Source: Nissolia schottii (Eukaryota; Streptophyta; Magnoliopsida; Fabales; Fabaceae). From it: a stretch of DNA of 64,000 nucleotides. The position numbers and the translations under genes are program-made. Below the pieces are notes generated by a model, which was not told the origin of the DNA, did no database searches, and saw only the letters and a list, made by a program, of their open reading frames with translations. The DNA lies in NCBI GenBank assembly GCA_003254905.1, contig QANU01013293.1, positions 105,114-169,113 of the forward strand, in the 5' to 3' direction. Positions 1 to 12,464 of this stretch are shown piece by piece (position 1 is the first letter of the stretch; the number at the start of each line of letters is the position of its first letter).

Positions 1-1631
1 TTTTCTCGCCAATGAAAATGCTTTTTTCGGTCTTCCAATATTATTGTTGCATTCTGGTTCAGAAGGGATAACTTTTGTTCCCATCTTTTGTTATGATTCT
101 TTGAAATATATTTCCTTAAGTACATTGAACGAGCCCAAGCCATATATATAAGTTTGCTGAATAGATTTCTTCTGAAAATAACTTACACCTATGATGTTAG
201 CTAAGCTATCATCATGGAGTGAGGCGGAGGATGGTTTTTGGTATATGAAATTTCACTATTTGGAGAGAAAGATAAGCTCTTGTAAGTGGCATCAAGTGAC
301 TAAATTTTAATTAAGCTAAAATATTAAAAGTAAAATCTCAACAAGTGTCAATTTTCAGGTGAGGAATTGCATCTCAACTTAAGTTGTAGGGGATTTGTAT
401 CCAATGTTTAGGTGCATTTTAACAACTGAAAACCATAGGTAATCTTTAACCATAAAAGATAATTTGAACTAAAATATTAGAAAATATATATATAACTCAA
501 CAAGTCTTAATCTTGGGATAAGATGCTACATCTTTAACCATAAAAGATAATTTGAACTAAAATATTAGAAAAAAAAAATATAACTCAAATAAGTCTTAAT
601 CTTGGGATAAGATGCTACATCTTTGTGCAATTAGTTTTTGGAGAAGATTTACATTTCATGTCATCAAATTTATATCTTGGGAGGCATTTGGCTTCTATCA
701 TTAGTTAAGTGATAGAGTAACGATATATTTTTTTTATTTTTTTATTTTTTCATGTTATCATCCTTGGTTATAAATTTATCTAAAACAGTCCTTATAATTA
801 CCATATTTATATAATCTCTCTATCAAACTCACTTGAATTAAACTAAACTTTATTTAAAATATATTTATGATATTAATATTTTTTAATGGTTAATGTCAAA
901 CCCAATACTAAAATTATAAGTATCTCCTTTAATGAAAAAACTTTTAAAAAGTTCCAACAAAAATCACCTAAAATTTAATCCCAAGAAATGGTAACACAAA
1001 TTATGAAGATAGCAGTAGCGCAAAAGTTATTTTAATTTCCTTCTTCTATAGTTGGCGTTAAAAGTAATATGAGTTCCGTAGTATTTCTTTTGAGCTATTG
1101 ATTTTGTAAAGCTTTAAAAGAGAACCTAAAATCATTAAGATCCTGTACAAAATATTGCAAATCTGGAGCTCGTACATGTGACTCATAACTTAGACAACTG
1201 GTGTACGGAGTCCACGAAAAACAAAAAAAGAAATAAATAATACTTTATCAAAAATATTTGCCAAAATTCTTAACAGAAATCATGAAATTGGTTGGATGAA
1301 ATAAAAGTACCATGCTAATCATTCTGTCAACACAACTCCTAAAATTTTATGCTCGACCATTTTTCAAAAAACAAGAAAGTGAGGGTAAAAAAAGCCGTTG
1401 AATTGATACAGAAAAGGGATAAATGCACAAAACATTAATACATACAAGTAGCATATAGGAGAACAAAATGCACGTTTTTTGCAGGCATCCCCCCAAGTAT
1501 ACGTGTGCTTCTGCACTTTAGGTGGGAACTTGGACAGTATCCACCAGGCCTCTATGCTAACATATCAAAAAAATTTAATGGGAGAGAATTTTAGTTTGCT
1601 TAGATCTTACATTTTCATAATTTTTATATTA
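1..1631. other. AT-rich intergenic / 3' flank
   Basis: No convincing coding region is visible on either strand. The stretch is AT-rich and holds one tandem duplication (listed separately). The last part, roughly 1500-1631, lies just downstream of the stop codon of the minus-strand gene that follows, so it probably includes that gene's 3' untranslated region. No clear polyadenylation signal was picked out. Confidence 0.6.
442..625. repeat. 88-bp tandem duplication
   Basis: Two adjacent copies begin with ATCTTTAACCATAAAAG at 442 and 530, a period of 88 bp, and a third copy starts at 619 but diverges after ATCTTT. The copies differ mainly in an AT-rich run, which is TA-rich in copy 1 and a run of A in copy 2. 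Their near-identity suggests a recent duplication. Confidence 0.85.
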
Positions 1632-4600
1632 TTAATCACAAGATGCTTCTTCCAGTAGGTCAATAAACCCTTTCTGAGTATCCTTCTTAACTGTGGTCGA
1701 CTTGGGTTGAAACCCATAAGTTGATGCTGCGTCAAACTTGGACCACAATTCCTTCTTCAAAGTATTTTCACCAGGACGTTTCCCTGTTCGGAACGAGCTT
1801 TCACGTTCCTGCCACATGGGAGTGTTCTCTATATGTGGCGAGTTGCCACCAGCATGAACTGCACAGAATTGAAAAAAAAAGGCTATTATCAACAACAAAG
1901 TTACACGACCAATTTTTCTGCCGGAATATAATATGTTAGAATGATGTGTCAAGATTTTTAATGAGTAAAAAAAAAATATGACGTGTCTACCCCACTAACA
2001 TTACACCTAATTCTGACTAAGATTTGGGCACAGCCATTTTGACGGGAAAGCAACATGTTACTCCTCCAACATGTTAGAAGACAAATATAATAGATTGAGC
2101 ACTACCATGGTTAAAAGATTGTTTGGTTGTCGCAGGGTATTTGGAAACCTCATCTTTCGATTTGCTGATTTGTTGCTTAGGAACAGACTCAGTTATCTGT
2201 AAACATGAGTCATTATCAACCTTCTCCAACTCCACTGATTTCTCATCAGGTGGCTCCATCAAAACACAAGATTTAGGAGGTGAAGTAAGCCAACATGGTG
2301 ATGCTTCTACTGTTTTCTTTCCAATTCCTGGCTTAGAAACCTGATGTGTCCCTAAGAGCCCTGGATAATTCAATGCCAAACCCTGTGAAGCATCATCACT
2401 ACTAGAAGGTTCAGAATCTTCTGAATCACTGTAATGAACCCCGACAGGAAAGGGGGTGGAAATGCGAGCCTTCACATTACCAAGATGGTGGATTTCAGAT
2501 AAGGGTTCAAGCAAAACACAAGATTTTGGAGGCGACATTTTGAAGCGTGGTGTCATCATAACAAGTATGGAGCTGTCTCTTTTGGGCACATGTGGTGAAG
2601 AAGTTAATCCGTGCTCTTGATTATTTCCCTCTTCAATTGCAACAGAAGGGGCAGGCTCAGTTTGACTTTGATTCATTACAACACTGTCCAGCAGATCATT
2701 CATGTCTCTAGATAAAGCAAAAAAGGATGATGTCCCAAAATCATTAGTGGAGGAAGCCAATCTATTGAACTCCGATTGAGATGGTTCCCGGAATTTGGAT
2801 GATATTGTCTTTGACATTGGAAGAGGCGTGAGCATAAACATTTGTCTACCTCTCTGAATAGTACAGTTGGCCCGCCATGACACAAGGGGAGATGGAGAGA
2901 CCAAAGAGTCCATTGTGGCCTCTTCAAGACCGTCGCTAACATTGTTTTCATCATCCGAAGAAATCGATTTGCCTTTCAAAACCTTTTGTGGCTGATTTTC
3001 AGAATCTACTGAAGGCAAGGAAAGTGCTTTTTGAAATCTGGGCACCCAAGGCTGCATTCAGAAATAACCCCTTGCATTCAATTGTGAAATCAGATTAGAA
3101 AAAAGAAAAAAGATATCAAGTGCAGAAGCAAACAAAGCTGGACCTTCAAAGATGAAAGCATGTCAGACAAGGCTTGCGATAAAGACTCAATTTCTTTTCT
3201 CCCCTCTTTGCTTACACTCTTGACTTTAAATGCTTGCACAACAAGCTCATCAATCTGCCATTCAAATTCAATCCATTAATTCAAGTGTGGTTTTTGCTGC
3301 AATTACGAAAATGCCAATTAAAATAAACTAAAGAATCTTCAGCCATGCATACTGTAAAACTACAAAGACAATAAATTCAGAACATAGCCAGGAAATTTCT
3401 CCATCTGTTTGAACCAACAGAAAAACACTTGGATAAAAGAACAAATGTCAACAACCATCTCTCCCAAAAACTTAAGCTATTGGGTAGAGGCAATTGAATG
3501 GTTTTATATTTTAACAAAACTGTGTTACTCTATGCACTCTGGTGCACACACATTAGTTGATAATAATCAAGTCTGCCTATGTTCTATAATTGTGTTTCCC
3601 CTTTGTTAATGAAGAGGGTAGATTTAGAGAATAACAACGTTTGTTAGTTAGTTAAACCATTGGTTAGTTTGTTAAGTAGTTTTTCCCTTAAGTCTCAGGG
3701 TAACTGAGTCAGTAAATACCTTTCAAGGTATTGTGTAATTGAGATCAATTGATTGATGAATAAAGAAAAACAGATTCAGTTTTATTCTTTTGTTCTCTAA
3801 CTCTACCCTCTTCATTCTCTAACTCTCTCTCTCTTTCTCTATCAGAGCTTTTGAGCTCAATACCTTATAGTTAAATTATTGGGCACATGTCAATGTTGTC
3901 TTGAGCAGCAAAAAAAACAAAAGGAAAAGAAAGTTAGTGCAATGGTCTAAATGATTGTTTTTGCTACTAATTATCCTGCCCATGAATTGATGTACTTACC
4001 ATCACTATTCAATGGATTCAAATGGTTTAGCACTAGTCTACTCTCATGATAGACTGACCCAACCCAACGGCCAACTAATTATCCTGTTTATTCCAGTTTA
4101 CTATCACTATTCACTATTTAGTTGATTCAAGTAATTTAGCACTGATTCATTACTGTTTACTACCAGCCGAGCCGATTTGAACCAGTTTGGTAGAAGTTCA
4201 TGACACTCTGAATAGTGATTTAGACCAAAAATAAATTTGTTCATTTCTGCTTAGGTTATAAAGCTACTAAGCAGACCGTAGCATATAGGCATCTACACTA
4301 TTGCAATACGCATTCCATGAAATTGAAAACACTCAGGAATCCTAAATCCATATCAACACGTACACATATTGTGTGGGTCTGTCGTGTAAAATTTGAGAAA
4401 TGATGTGTTGAATTGAAAGAATTAGGAAAAAAAAGAAAGAAATTAGGGTTACCTGGTTGAGAATAGAAGAGAGATCGGATTGAACTAGGAGGAGGTGATC
4501 GAGGGCGTTATCTTGTTCAGCCTTCATAGTTTCGTCGCTCGCACTCTCAGATTCCTTCGTCATCTTCTTCTTCGGATTCACGGATTTGGATGATGTTGCT

Positions 4601-4662
4601 GCAGCAGCGCCATCTTTGTTGGATAAATCTTTCAAAGGCTTTCTCGCTGTTCTCCCCTTCAT
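1632..4662 (-). CDS. Plant protein of unknown function, 497 aa, 4 exons
   Basis: I do not recognise a named family. The exon model is 4662-4453, 3254-3144, 3051-2106 and 1858-1632. All junctions are GT-AG and the phases agree, giving 497 residues. The protein starts MKGRTARKPLKDLSN and has a basic patch NPKKKMTK that could be a nuclear localisation signal. A helical stretch follows (about residues 50-107), then a long Ser/Pro-rich, probably disordered region. A motif occurs twice, as SPPKSCVLLEP and SPPKSCVLMEP, which looks like a short linear binding motif. The last exon encodes a compact conserved-looking tail with GENTLKKELWSKF and ends DLLEEASCD. A run of CT repeats sits just before the start codon in the 5' leader. 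A nuclear or scaffold role is a guess only; the gene structure itself is well supported. Confidence 0.8.
3605..3850 (+). mobile_element. Small LTR-like remnant in intron 1
   Basis: Within intron 1 of the unknown gene, the segment runs from GTTTGTTAGTTAG to a CT-rich end followed by TATCAGAGC. That last string matches the primer-binding site for initiator tRNA-Met that usually follows copia LTRs. An AATAAA-containing stretch lies before the end. A 24-bp imperfect inverted repeat (AATGAAGAGGGTAGA at 3608 against TCTACCCTCTTCATT near 3801) brackets most of it. It could be a solo LTR or a short inverted-repeat element. Confidence 0.4.
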
Positions 4663-6293
4663 CTCTCTCTCTCTCTATCTCTCTCTGAGTGTGGTTTGTG
4701 TGCTCTCTTTTTTGAATTTTGGCTTCTGCTTCGGCAACGCGGGTTCATAAGACCGTATTTCGGTTTTTCCAATTCTGCCCCTTCACTCTCTTAAAACGAC
4801 ACATTCCAATGCCCTTTATTAAGGCTTCAATAAAAGTAAACTTACAAAGATTAATGAAAATAAAAAATATTTTCATAATATGGCTTTTCCTTTCTTTCTT
4901 TTTTTTTTTAAGAATTTAATTTATGTAATTTACATGAAATGGTCTGTTTTATGTTTACTGCTTTTAAGAAAACCATACATGTTTGAGAAATTCTATGGTT
5001 GGCAGGAAAACTTTTAATGGTTTAAAATTCATGTTGGTGTTGTGTAAAATTTATAATACGTGTCATTATATATTTGTTTAAGTCAACATCAATTTTAAAT
5101 GCTTAAATATTTTTTTGGATACCATAGATGAATAGTACATGCTTTTACTTAAAAACGTTGTTGAATTCTCTTTGTTTATAGCAAAAAAACTTAGATGAAT
5201 AAGAAGATTCAACCAAATTTTAAGTAGAGACATGCCTCAAATTCAACAAGTGTTTAAAGATATATTTACTAACGATCCACCGATAAAAGAAGTCAATTCA
5301 AGAGGATGCATGAGGATATAAAAACTATGCATTGTGTACCGATATGAAACATTAGATCAGGGTTTTTTTTTTTTACACTAACAGACATTAAATACCCTCT
5401 TTATTGAATGATTATGCAACATATTGAAAAATGTTCACTTGAAATCGAACCACAAGTCTTTGTTTATTTAATTTGAGCGATAGGAGCTCAAAGCTTGATT
5501 TGATTTATGTTCCATTTATTATGAAGCATGATATAATAAGATCAATTTCTGGATGTACGTGACTCCCTTAACATTAAGATTGCCCGAAGAGATGGATACA
5601 GATTCTTGATTGTTTTGAGTCCAACACCAACTAGGGGTTTTGGTGCTACAAAATGAAAGCCAATGGAAAGATTAAAACAGAAGAAATGCAAGGAATCAAA
5701 GAATATAAACATACATAGATTAATGTCGAATTACAAACTTATACCATTACAAATCTGAAGGCATTAAGTCCTTCCTTAGCTCCATCATCACATACTCTAA
5801 ATTACATCCAAAATTTTCTACATAGTGAAGTACATTTTCACCAAAATCAAGATATAACTATTAAGACATTCTGGCAAATAAAATGGCCAAAAATAGATAT
5901 TGGCCCACTAGGTCCATCATCACATGTCCCTGCTCCTATGGATATATAAGGAGCAAATATCTTTAGTTCTAACATGTTTGAAATCAACATCAGTTTGATC
6001 TCGAAAAAAATAAATAAATAATAACATCAATTTAGTCCTAAAATTTTGAATATTTGCTTCAATTTCATAGTATACAAAGCATTCCGCCAAATCATCAGCA
6101 TAGTACTCAATTTTTTTTGAGACCAAAATGATATCAACTTCAAAATATTAGGACTACAAAGTATATTTACTCGATACATAATAACGAACCAAAAAAGAAA
6201 AGAGGGTATAAAGCAGGATACAGGGGAAGAAAAAAAAAAAAAAAAAGAATGCTGTTGAAATAGTGATTGAAGGAGACCTTGCAGATGTAATAA
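4663..6293. other. Intergenic: upstream of unknown gene, 3' flank of LysM kinase
   Basis: No gene is visible. The first about 30 bases are CT-repeat 5' leader of the minus-strand gene at 1632-4662. The rest is AT-rich DNA that should hold that gene's promoter and, near 5700-6293, the 3' untranslated region of the LysM receptor kinase. Short open frames here have no recognisable similarity. Confidence 0.5.
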
Positions 6294-9200
6294 CTATCTT
6301 CCCTGAACAAGCCCACTGAATACCTGGCTATTCCCAGCTAGAGTTGCTTCCCACTCAACAGATGAAAGGAGAATCTGTGAGAGGGAAATCACAACTTGTT
6401 TCATGTCGGGCCGCAAGATGGGGTCGTCGTCCACGCATTGCTTTGCCAGCATGGCCATCTATGCACAGAGAAATACACCAAAAAGAACAAACAAAGAATG
6501 AGTCTAAAGTAAAAAACTCATGCAAACTGTTATGTCCAAGACGTCTCGTTTTAAGAAAAAAAATGAAGTTATTTCTTCGTACAAACGTTACACAACAATG
6601 GAGCCTTCTCTCGCTCACTAGATGAAGTCAGTTGTATGAATTAGATGACAACCTATTGTAAACCAAAGGAGTGTTTGGAAAACCAGAAAAACTAGATATG
6701 TAGGGTATTAGGTTTTAGATAAAATTTGTTAGGTAACTAACAAAATTTTCTAGAACTTGTTTTTATATGAACCAATTTCAGTCTGAAACTAGTTTAAAAG
6801 TTGATAACTTAATTTTATACATATTAACTGAATTTTTCAAGTTGCCAAACACACCCTAAGTCTATACACAAACCATTAAAATCTATTTTTTCCCCTTAAA
6901 TATTTTGCCTATAGAATTATTGATCTCCCTCAACCTCTAATTATTGGGCTACCCTCCATTTGATCTACTCTCCTTACTCATGCTATCCTAACCCTAATAT
7001 TACAATGAGAGAAATTACACAGTTGAATAGATTCTTGGGCCAGGTATGGAGGAAGTTAAAAAAAAATGCACTTTAATTAGGCTTTGAGCTGAACAATCTT
7101 CAATTTTCCTGGCTACAAATATAATATCCTAAACCATAAGCATAATAGGCGAAAATGGATAAACTAAATTACCTTAAATACACAATCATGGGGATATAGA
7201 TCCATCATACTACGATCAATATAATCTCTCAAGCTTGACATGCTCATGGAATCAGGTGAGTTCCTAAGAACTGCCAACATCTGCAATTCGCCATACGTTA
7301 AGGCAATAGGCCGAAGAACAGTTACAGCAGTAAAACTTGAGGGCATGCCTTCATAAATTAAATAAGGAGAAATAAACAGCTGTAACAAAAAGTACAAGAC
7401 CGAGAAAAAAGCACACATGTTGCAGCCAAATTTTGAATACAAGATGCAATACATCAGAGCAAGAAATATTGAGAAAAACACATGACGTTTTTGTTGTAAT
7501 TTGTAAACTTAGAATGTTGTATTTTGTATATTATGTGACAAATTAATCTTTATTCAATAGGCCTAGCTCAAGAATTAATTAATTTGCTTTTAGGGGAGGA
7601 ATGTTCGGGAATAAAATTATGTTATTTGCAGTCCCACCAACATTATATTGCACCATTAGTGCATATATGATGAGATCATCATCGTCATGACTTAACAACC
7701 CCATTCTGAAAAGCAAGGCAGAACCATATGCATGTTGAACCATAACTTACAAAGATGCCTTATAAGCAGAACTTACTACGGACGCCAGTGGACGCCTTTC
7801 CGGATTTTTCGTCGTTGTGCCTTCTGTTCGAACAATAGCCTCCCTCCCTGATATAATCTCAAAAAGGACAACACCAAATGCATAGACATCACTTTTGGCT
7901 GATGCAAGGCCATCACTCAAGTATCTGCAAAATATCAGAAATAAAAATTAAAATTTCAAAAAAATATATAAACATATTATTCTATTTCTATGGAGGAGGA
8001 GTATATTAGAAAAACTCATTAGTGGACATTACTTACTCTGGAGCAAGATATCCATATGTACCAACAACTTTGGTAGTTGAAACTTCTCCATCATTTGTTT
8101 TCCCTGCAAGTTTCGCTAACCCAAAATCTGAAATCTAAAGAGACATAGAGATCTGTGACAATCAAAGCAATGCAAAACATTTTCGAGATGATGCAATGAT
8201 GTCTAGATTTGTGATTACCTTCGCTCTAAAGGATGCATCGAGTAGAATGTTGCTTGTCTTGATATCCCGATGGACATAATGAGTTTTGGTGTGTTCGTGT
8301 ATGTATTCAAGGCCCCTAGCGGCATCAAGAGCAATCTGGACCCTCATGATCCAAGAAAGTGAGGAATGACCTATAAGCAAGATGACAACATGGTCATGAT
8401 CATGATCTTGAACTATGTATACATAGATTTTTCATGCAATAAAACTCGAAATTTGGCAACACCAATTCAAGCCTCATCTTTGACCAACGTAAGATGTTTC
8501 ACTCAGTAATGACACCGCTAGGAATTTCATTCAAGCACTTCAACACATTAGAAAGTTCATCATAGTGACATATCAGCAGGCTCTGACTGCTCCCAAACAA
8601 CACATTGAAACTACCAGTAAATGAAGACAATCAATTGCTCATAGCAAAACTGGTAGTTTGCTGACTTGGTTGGATGAACCATGAATCTATATATACTGGA
8701 GAAAACTGACAGACAGAAAATCTAGGAAACAATTAGAATGATATTTCTCAAGTTCAACACCAGGTCATGAGGAGACAGAAATGCCAATCTTGCCCTTTCA
8801 ACTTTCTCAGGTTATTAACACATAAGATCTAATCACAGTGAGATAAACAAAGGACAAGGACAAACTCTTCAGGATTCACAAGAGCGCACACAAAATTAGT
8901 ACGAGTTTGAAACCATTAAACCTGTTGGAGAAAAATTCCTATGTTATTCTCTTATTGCACAGTTGTACATCTCATTATAGAATCAACGAACAGGAAAAAT
9001 GCAGAGTGTAAGTAGTTAGGTTCTAAAATTGCTCAGGAGAAAGAATTTCACACACAAAAGCATAGATGCATAATCTTACCCTTGTTTTGAGGATCATGCA
9101 AATGGCTTCTGAGTGAACCCTTCTGAGCATATTCATATACAAGGAAAAGCTCATCATGACTAGCCGCATAGCCGATCAATTCTACCTTGACAAAATTAAT

Positions 9201-12200
9201 CAAAAATACGACTCAAACTTTTGAAATAAGCCAAGTAAATTGACTCCAAAATCAAAAGCATATTGTTTATTCCGATCAAAAAAGAAATTACCAGATTAGC
9301 ATGATGAACCTTGCACAGAACTTTCATTTCCGACATAAATTCTTTTGTTTTCGTAGCCGTCATTTTTTTAATAGCAACTTCCTACAATTACATTTTAAAA
9401 TGGAATGAGAAAAAATACTCTCCTTATAATATAACAGACTTAAAGTATACAGCCACAAACCTGATCGCGAAGGAGGCTAAAGTAAACAGAACCGTAAGTT
9501 CCATGCCCAAGTAGATATGAATCAGAGAAACCATCAGTTGAGGAGAAAATCTCTTCATATGTAAAAACTACAGGTTTATCCATGTCGAACACGTCGGGCC
9601 CTAAAGCTGCAATAACAGATGTGAATATGTTATGCATAAATGCAAAGGACAAATCATTTATGTGGGTATGCTGAGATGGTTACATATCCCAGCTCAAACA
9701 ATTGCATATATTTTGGAAGTCAGACTAATGATACACACACATGAGAATATGCAAAAAAATATTATAATGAAGCCTTGTAGGCGTCAGATATGCTAAGAGA
9801 TTGGAAAGTTGTGCTCTTTTGATGTTTTTCTTTTGTTAGTTCTTGTTTTTTGCAATGAGGATCTCTTGTCCTCTATTCTCTTTGGACTATTCTTCTCTTC
9901 TTTAATATATAATTATTTTATAAAATAAATAATAAAAATAAAATAAAACTTGAGAGTGGTAGGTTGGTGGTTACATGAAGCTTTGGGAATGGTAATCGCG
10001 TGATTGCTGGATTCCCCGTCAGTTTGCTTCTGTTGTACAGTTTTTCCACATATGTATCTCCCGGAACCACAAAAAAAGCTTGGATTCCGAAGAATATGGA
10101 ATTTATGAGATATCTTTCCCTCAGCATCTTTCTCATGACTTCTGCAATTCGATGATCTCAGAGAAACACAGAGAACTATGCCCAATAATATCAGAACAAG
10201 ACCAATCCCTAAACCCCCAATGATCCATCCGTAGGGTACATGAGCTTTATGATTGACTTGATCACCTGAAACATTTTTTTAGGAAAAAAGTTGATATTCT
10301 ATTATTGCACAAATAACTGAAATATACTGCATCTTGGTTGACAATTTACATGAAGGAAACCCCAAAATAATAATAAATAAATAAGAGGACAAAAGAAACC
10401 AACAAATCACAAATGGGTGGAGCCCCAAGAGACACAAATAACTTGTGTAGCAATTTATTGAATATCAGAAGAGGATCACTAACTCAAGGCAGAATTTGTG
10501 AAAATGCTGCTCACTGAAATTAGTTAGCTTAGCTACATGTGGGTTTTCGTTCATCTTTAATTTGCATGGCAAGATTCTAAACAAGATTATGGTATCTTAT
10601 CTTCATACCACTCTACCACCCAGCCAAACCAAAGACTAACATAAAATCTCTCATAAGCAAAGCCTCATATAAGTACTTGTCAATGTTTTAACATTACAGC
10701 TACACAATGTAGCTGCTATGTGAAGCACTTAGCTTAGCTTTAGAGTTTAGACAATGAAATGAAGCCATGAAAATAGTTTCATTTTATTTGAAACCAAGTG
10801 ACTAATACTTAAGCATAGTCATCCGCATGATTTTTTTTTTTTTTCCTCTGGAATTTTAAAGTTTAAAGAAAAAGCAGTAAGAATGAGCAAAAACTAGAAG
10901 CACAAGATAACAGACTATGTTACTGCAAACAAAATCTTAACCTCTATTAGGTTAAGAATAAAGAGGAAAAAAAAAAGATTTATTTTCCTTGTCATAGTAT
11001 AGGTTGATTCTTACCTGAGACATTCTCAACAGATGGGGCAGGAACAGGAGCTGGAGAAGTAGCATTGTTAACGGGATAAGGATCACCAGGAACTGCAATG
11101 AAGTAGAATAATTCAAATTGCAATGAGGATTCAGGGGTGCATACTAATATAGAATTTCACAAAACACAATTGGAATTTTGGCTCATCACTAAATAACCAC
11201 TAGGAAATACCACCAACTATTCATATACATCACAGATTTAGTAGGAGAATTTAGATTATTCGTATATGAAGAGCACCTTAAGCTCCCCCAGGTCTCAGAT
11301 GTTTTGTCATCATCAACACAGATAACGGGATATTCTTCACTCGACATAGAGAGACTAAAATATAAACCACCATAACAACAAATGAAATGAGGTATTTTCC
11401 CATACCAAACGCTACCACTTACGACAAATCAAACATCCCCTCCCCCAAGTCCCAACTACTCAAGTGAAATCACTCTCATTTGACCATCACTTTGTCACAT
11501 GTACACAAACTTTCCCGTTTACACATCTCATTTGCGGGCAGTTTCATGGCCAGTCTCGAAACTTCCCCTTTCTCAAAAAAGCACCATATTCAATCACTTG
11601 TTCCCAAATCCCAATTATAGAACTCTCACAAATTACCTTACCAAAAAAAGCCCCCATTCTCCTATTCCATCCATCTGTTCAAAATTAAACAATATCCCAC
11701 AGCATAAGCATTACACAACAAAACATCCAAAATTGAACAGAACCAAACATCCCTCTCAAACAACCAAGCACATAAACAAATACATACAAGACCATTTAGA
11801 AAGGGTCAAACAAGATTCAAAATGACTAACCAGAATCCAGAGGTATATAATAAAGCGAACCGACCGTGACATTATCAGGACTATCAAGCCCATTCACAGC
11901 CTCAATGCTATCCATACTAACGCCAAACCTGCTAGCCAGCGACTCGATGCTGTCCCCATCCCTCATCACATAACTCATCAAATAGTTCCACAAGCCACTG
12001 GAGCATCCACAGAACAGGCTCAGCGACACGACGGCGCCACTCCTCGCCTTCCTCGTGGTGTTTGGGGGAAGAACAAGCCCATCATAAGCATCCACCACAA
12101 GATCATACACATACCCTTCATTGGATCTCACGGTGAAAGTGGTGTTTGACACATAATACTTCTTATTTTTGACGCCAACATAAGAGGAACAGGAACAGTT

Positions 12201-12464
12201 CTTCCTTATGAACGCATAGTCCCAGCCACTGTCCTCAACAGTGATGTCACTTGGGAGCACATCAAACATGCTTTGAATCACGGCCATGGATTGGTTCTGC
12301 TGAGGCTTATAGGCCAAGAAAGAGGTGCAGACACGGCCTGTGTCGGTGCAGTTCATTGGTGTGGCCGTGTAAGAACTGATGCAATGAATGTGGAGCAGAA
12401 AGAAGAGGAGGAGGTGAAGAAAGTGAAGAAACCTCAAATGGGGTATCCGTACAAGAATCATCAT
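6294..12464 (-). CDS. LYK3-like: LysM receptor-like kinase, LYK3/EPR3 type, 671 aa
   Basis: A plasma-membrane receptor kinase expected to bind N-acetylglucosamine-containing or other bacterial or fungal glycans. The 11 exons are 12464-11831, 11092-11015, 10265-9975, 9606-9461, 9381-9292, 9185-9080, 8370-8219, 8134-8037, 7924-7777, 7280-7173 and 6458-6294, all GT-AG and phase-consistent. The start is the first ATG of a tandem MM; upstream codons in frame are not ATG. Residues 1-27 form a signal peptide. The ectodomain has the NCTD, NCSCS and CGCSS cysteine pattern of LysM receptors, and exon 3 carries a membrane span (about 250-273). The kinase looks active: glycine loop [13 protein letters not shown] (K388), HRD (482-484), DFG (502-504), APE. 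Exon-by-exon similarity to Arabidopsis LYK3 is strong by recall. In legumes the same clade includes the exopolysaccharide receptors EPR3 and EPR3a; which one this is cannot be told here. Confidence 0.93.
6618..7010 (+). mobile_element. Degenerate dispersed repeat with nested inverted-repeat element
   Basis: Intron 10 of the LysM kinase contains GATGAAGTCAGTTGTATGA and, further on, AACCATTAAAATCT and GATCTACTCTCCT. These are blocks of a common plant dispersed repeat, probably the 3' tail of an RTE-type LINE. The repeat is split by about 190 bp that begin GGAGTGTTTGG (6668) and end CCAAACACACC (6854), a pair of inverted ends typical of hAT-like miniature elements. A related copy sits in hexokinase intron 1. 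Confidence 0.5.

Noticed and set aside
11464..11825. Plus-strand frames opposite the LysM kinase intron 1
   Set aside because: Composition is low-complexity (His, Thr, Pro, Lys rich) and there is no known domain. They lie in an intron of a well-supported gene on the other strand.
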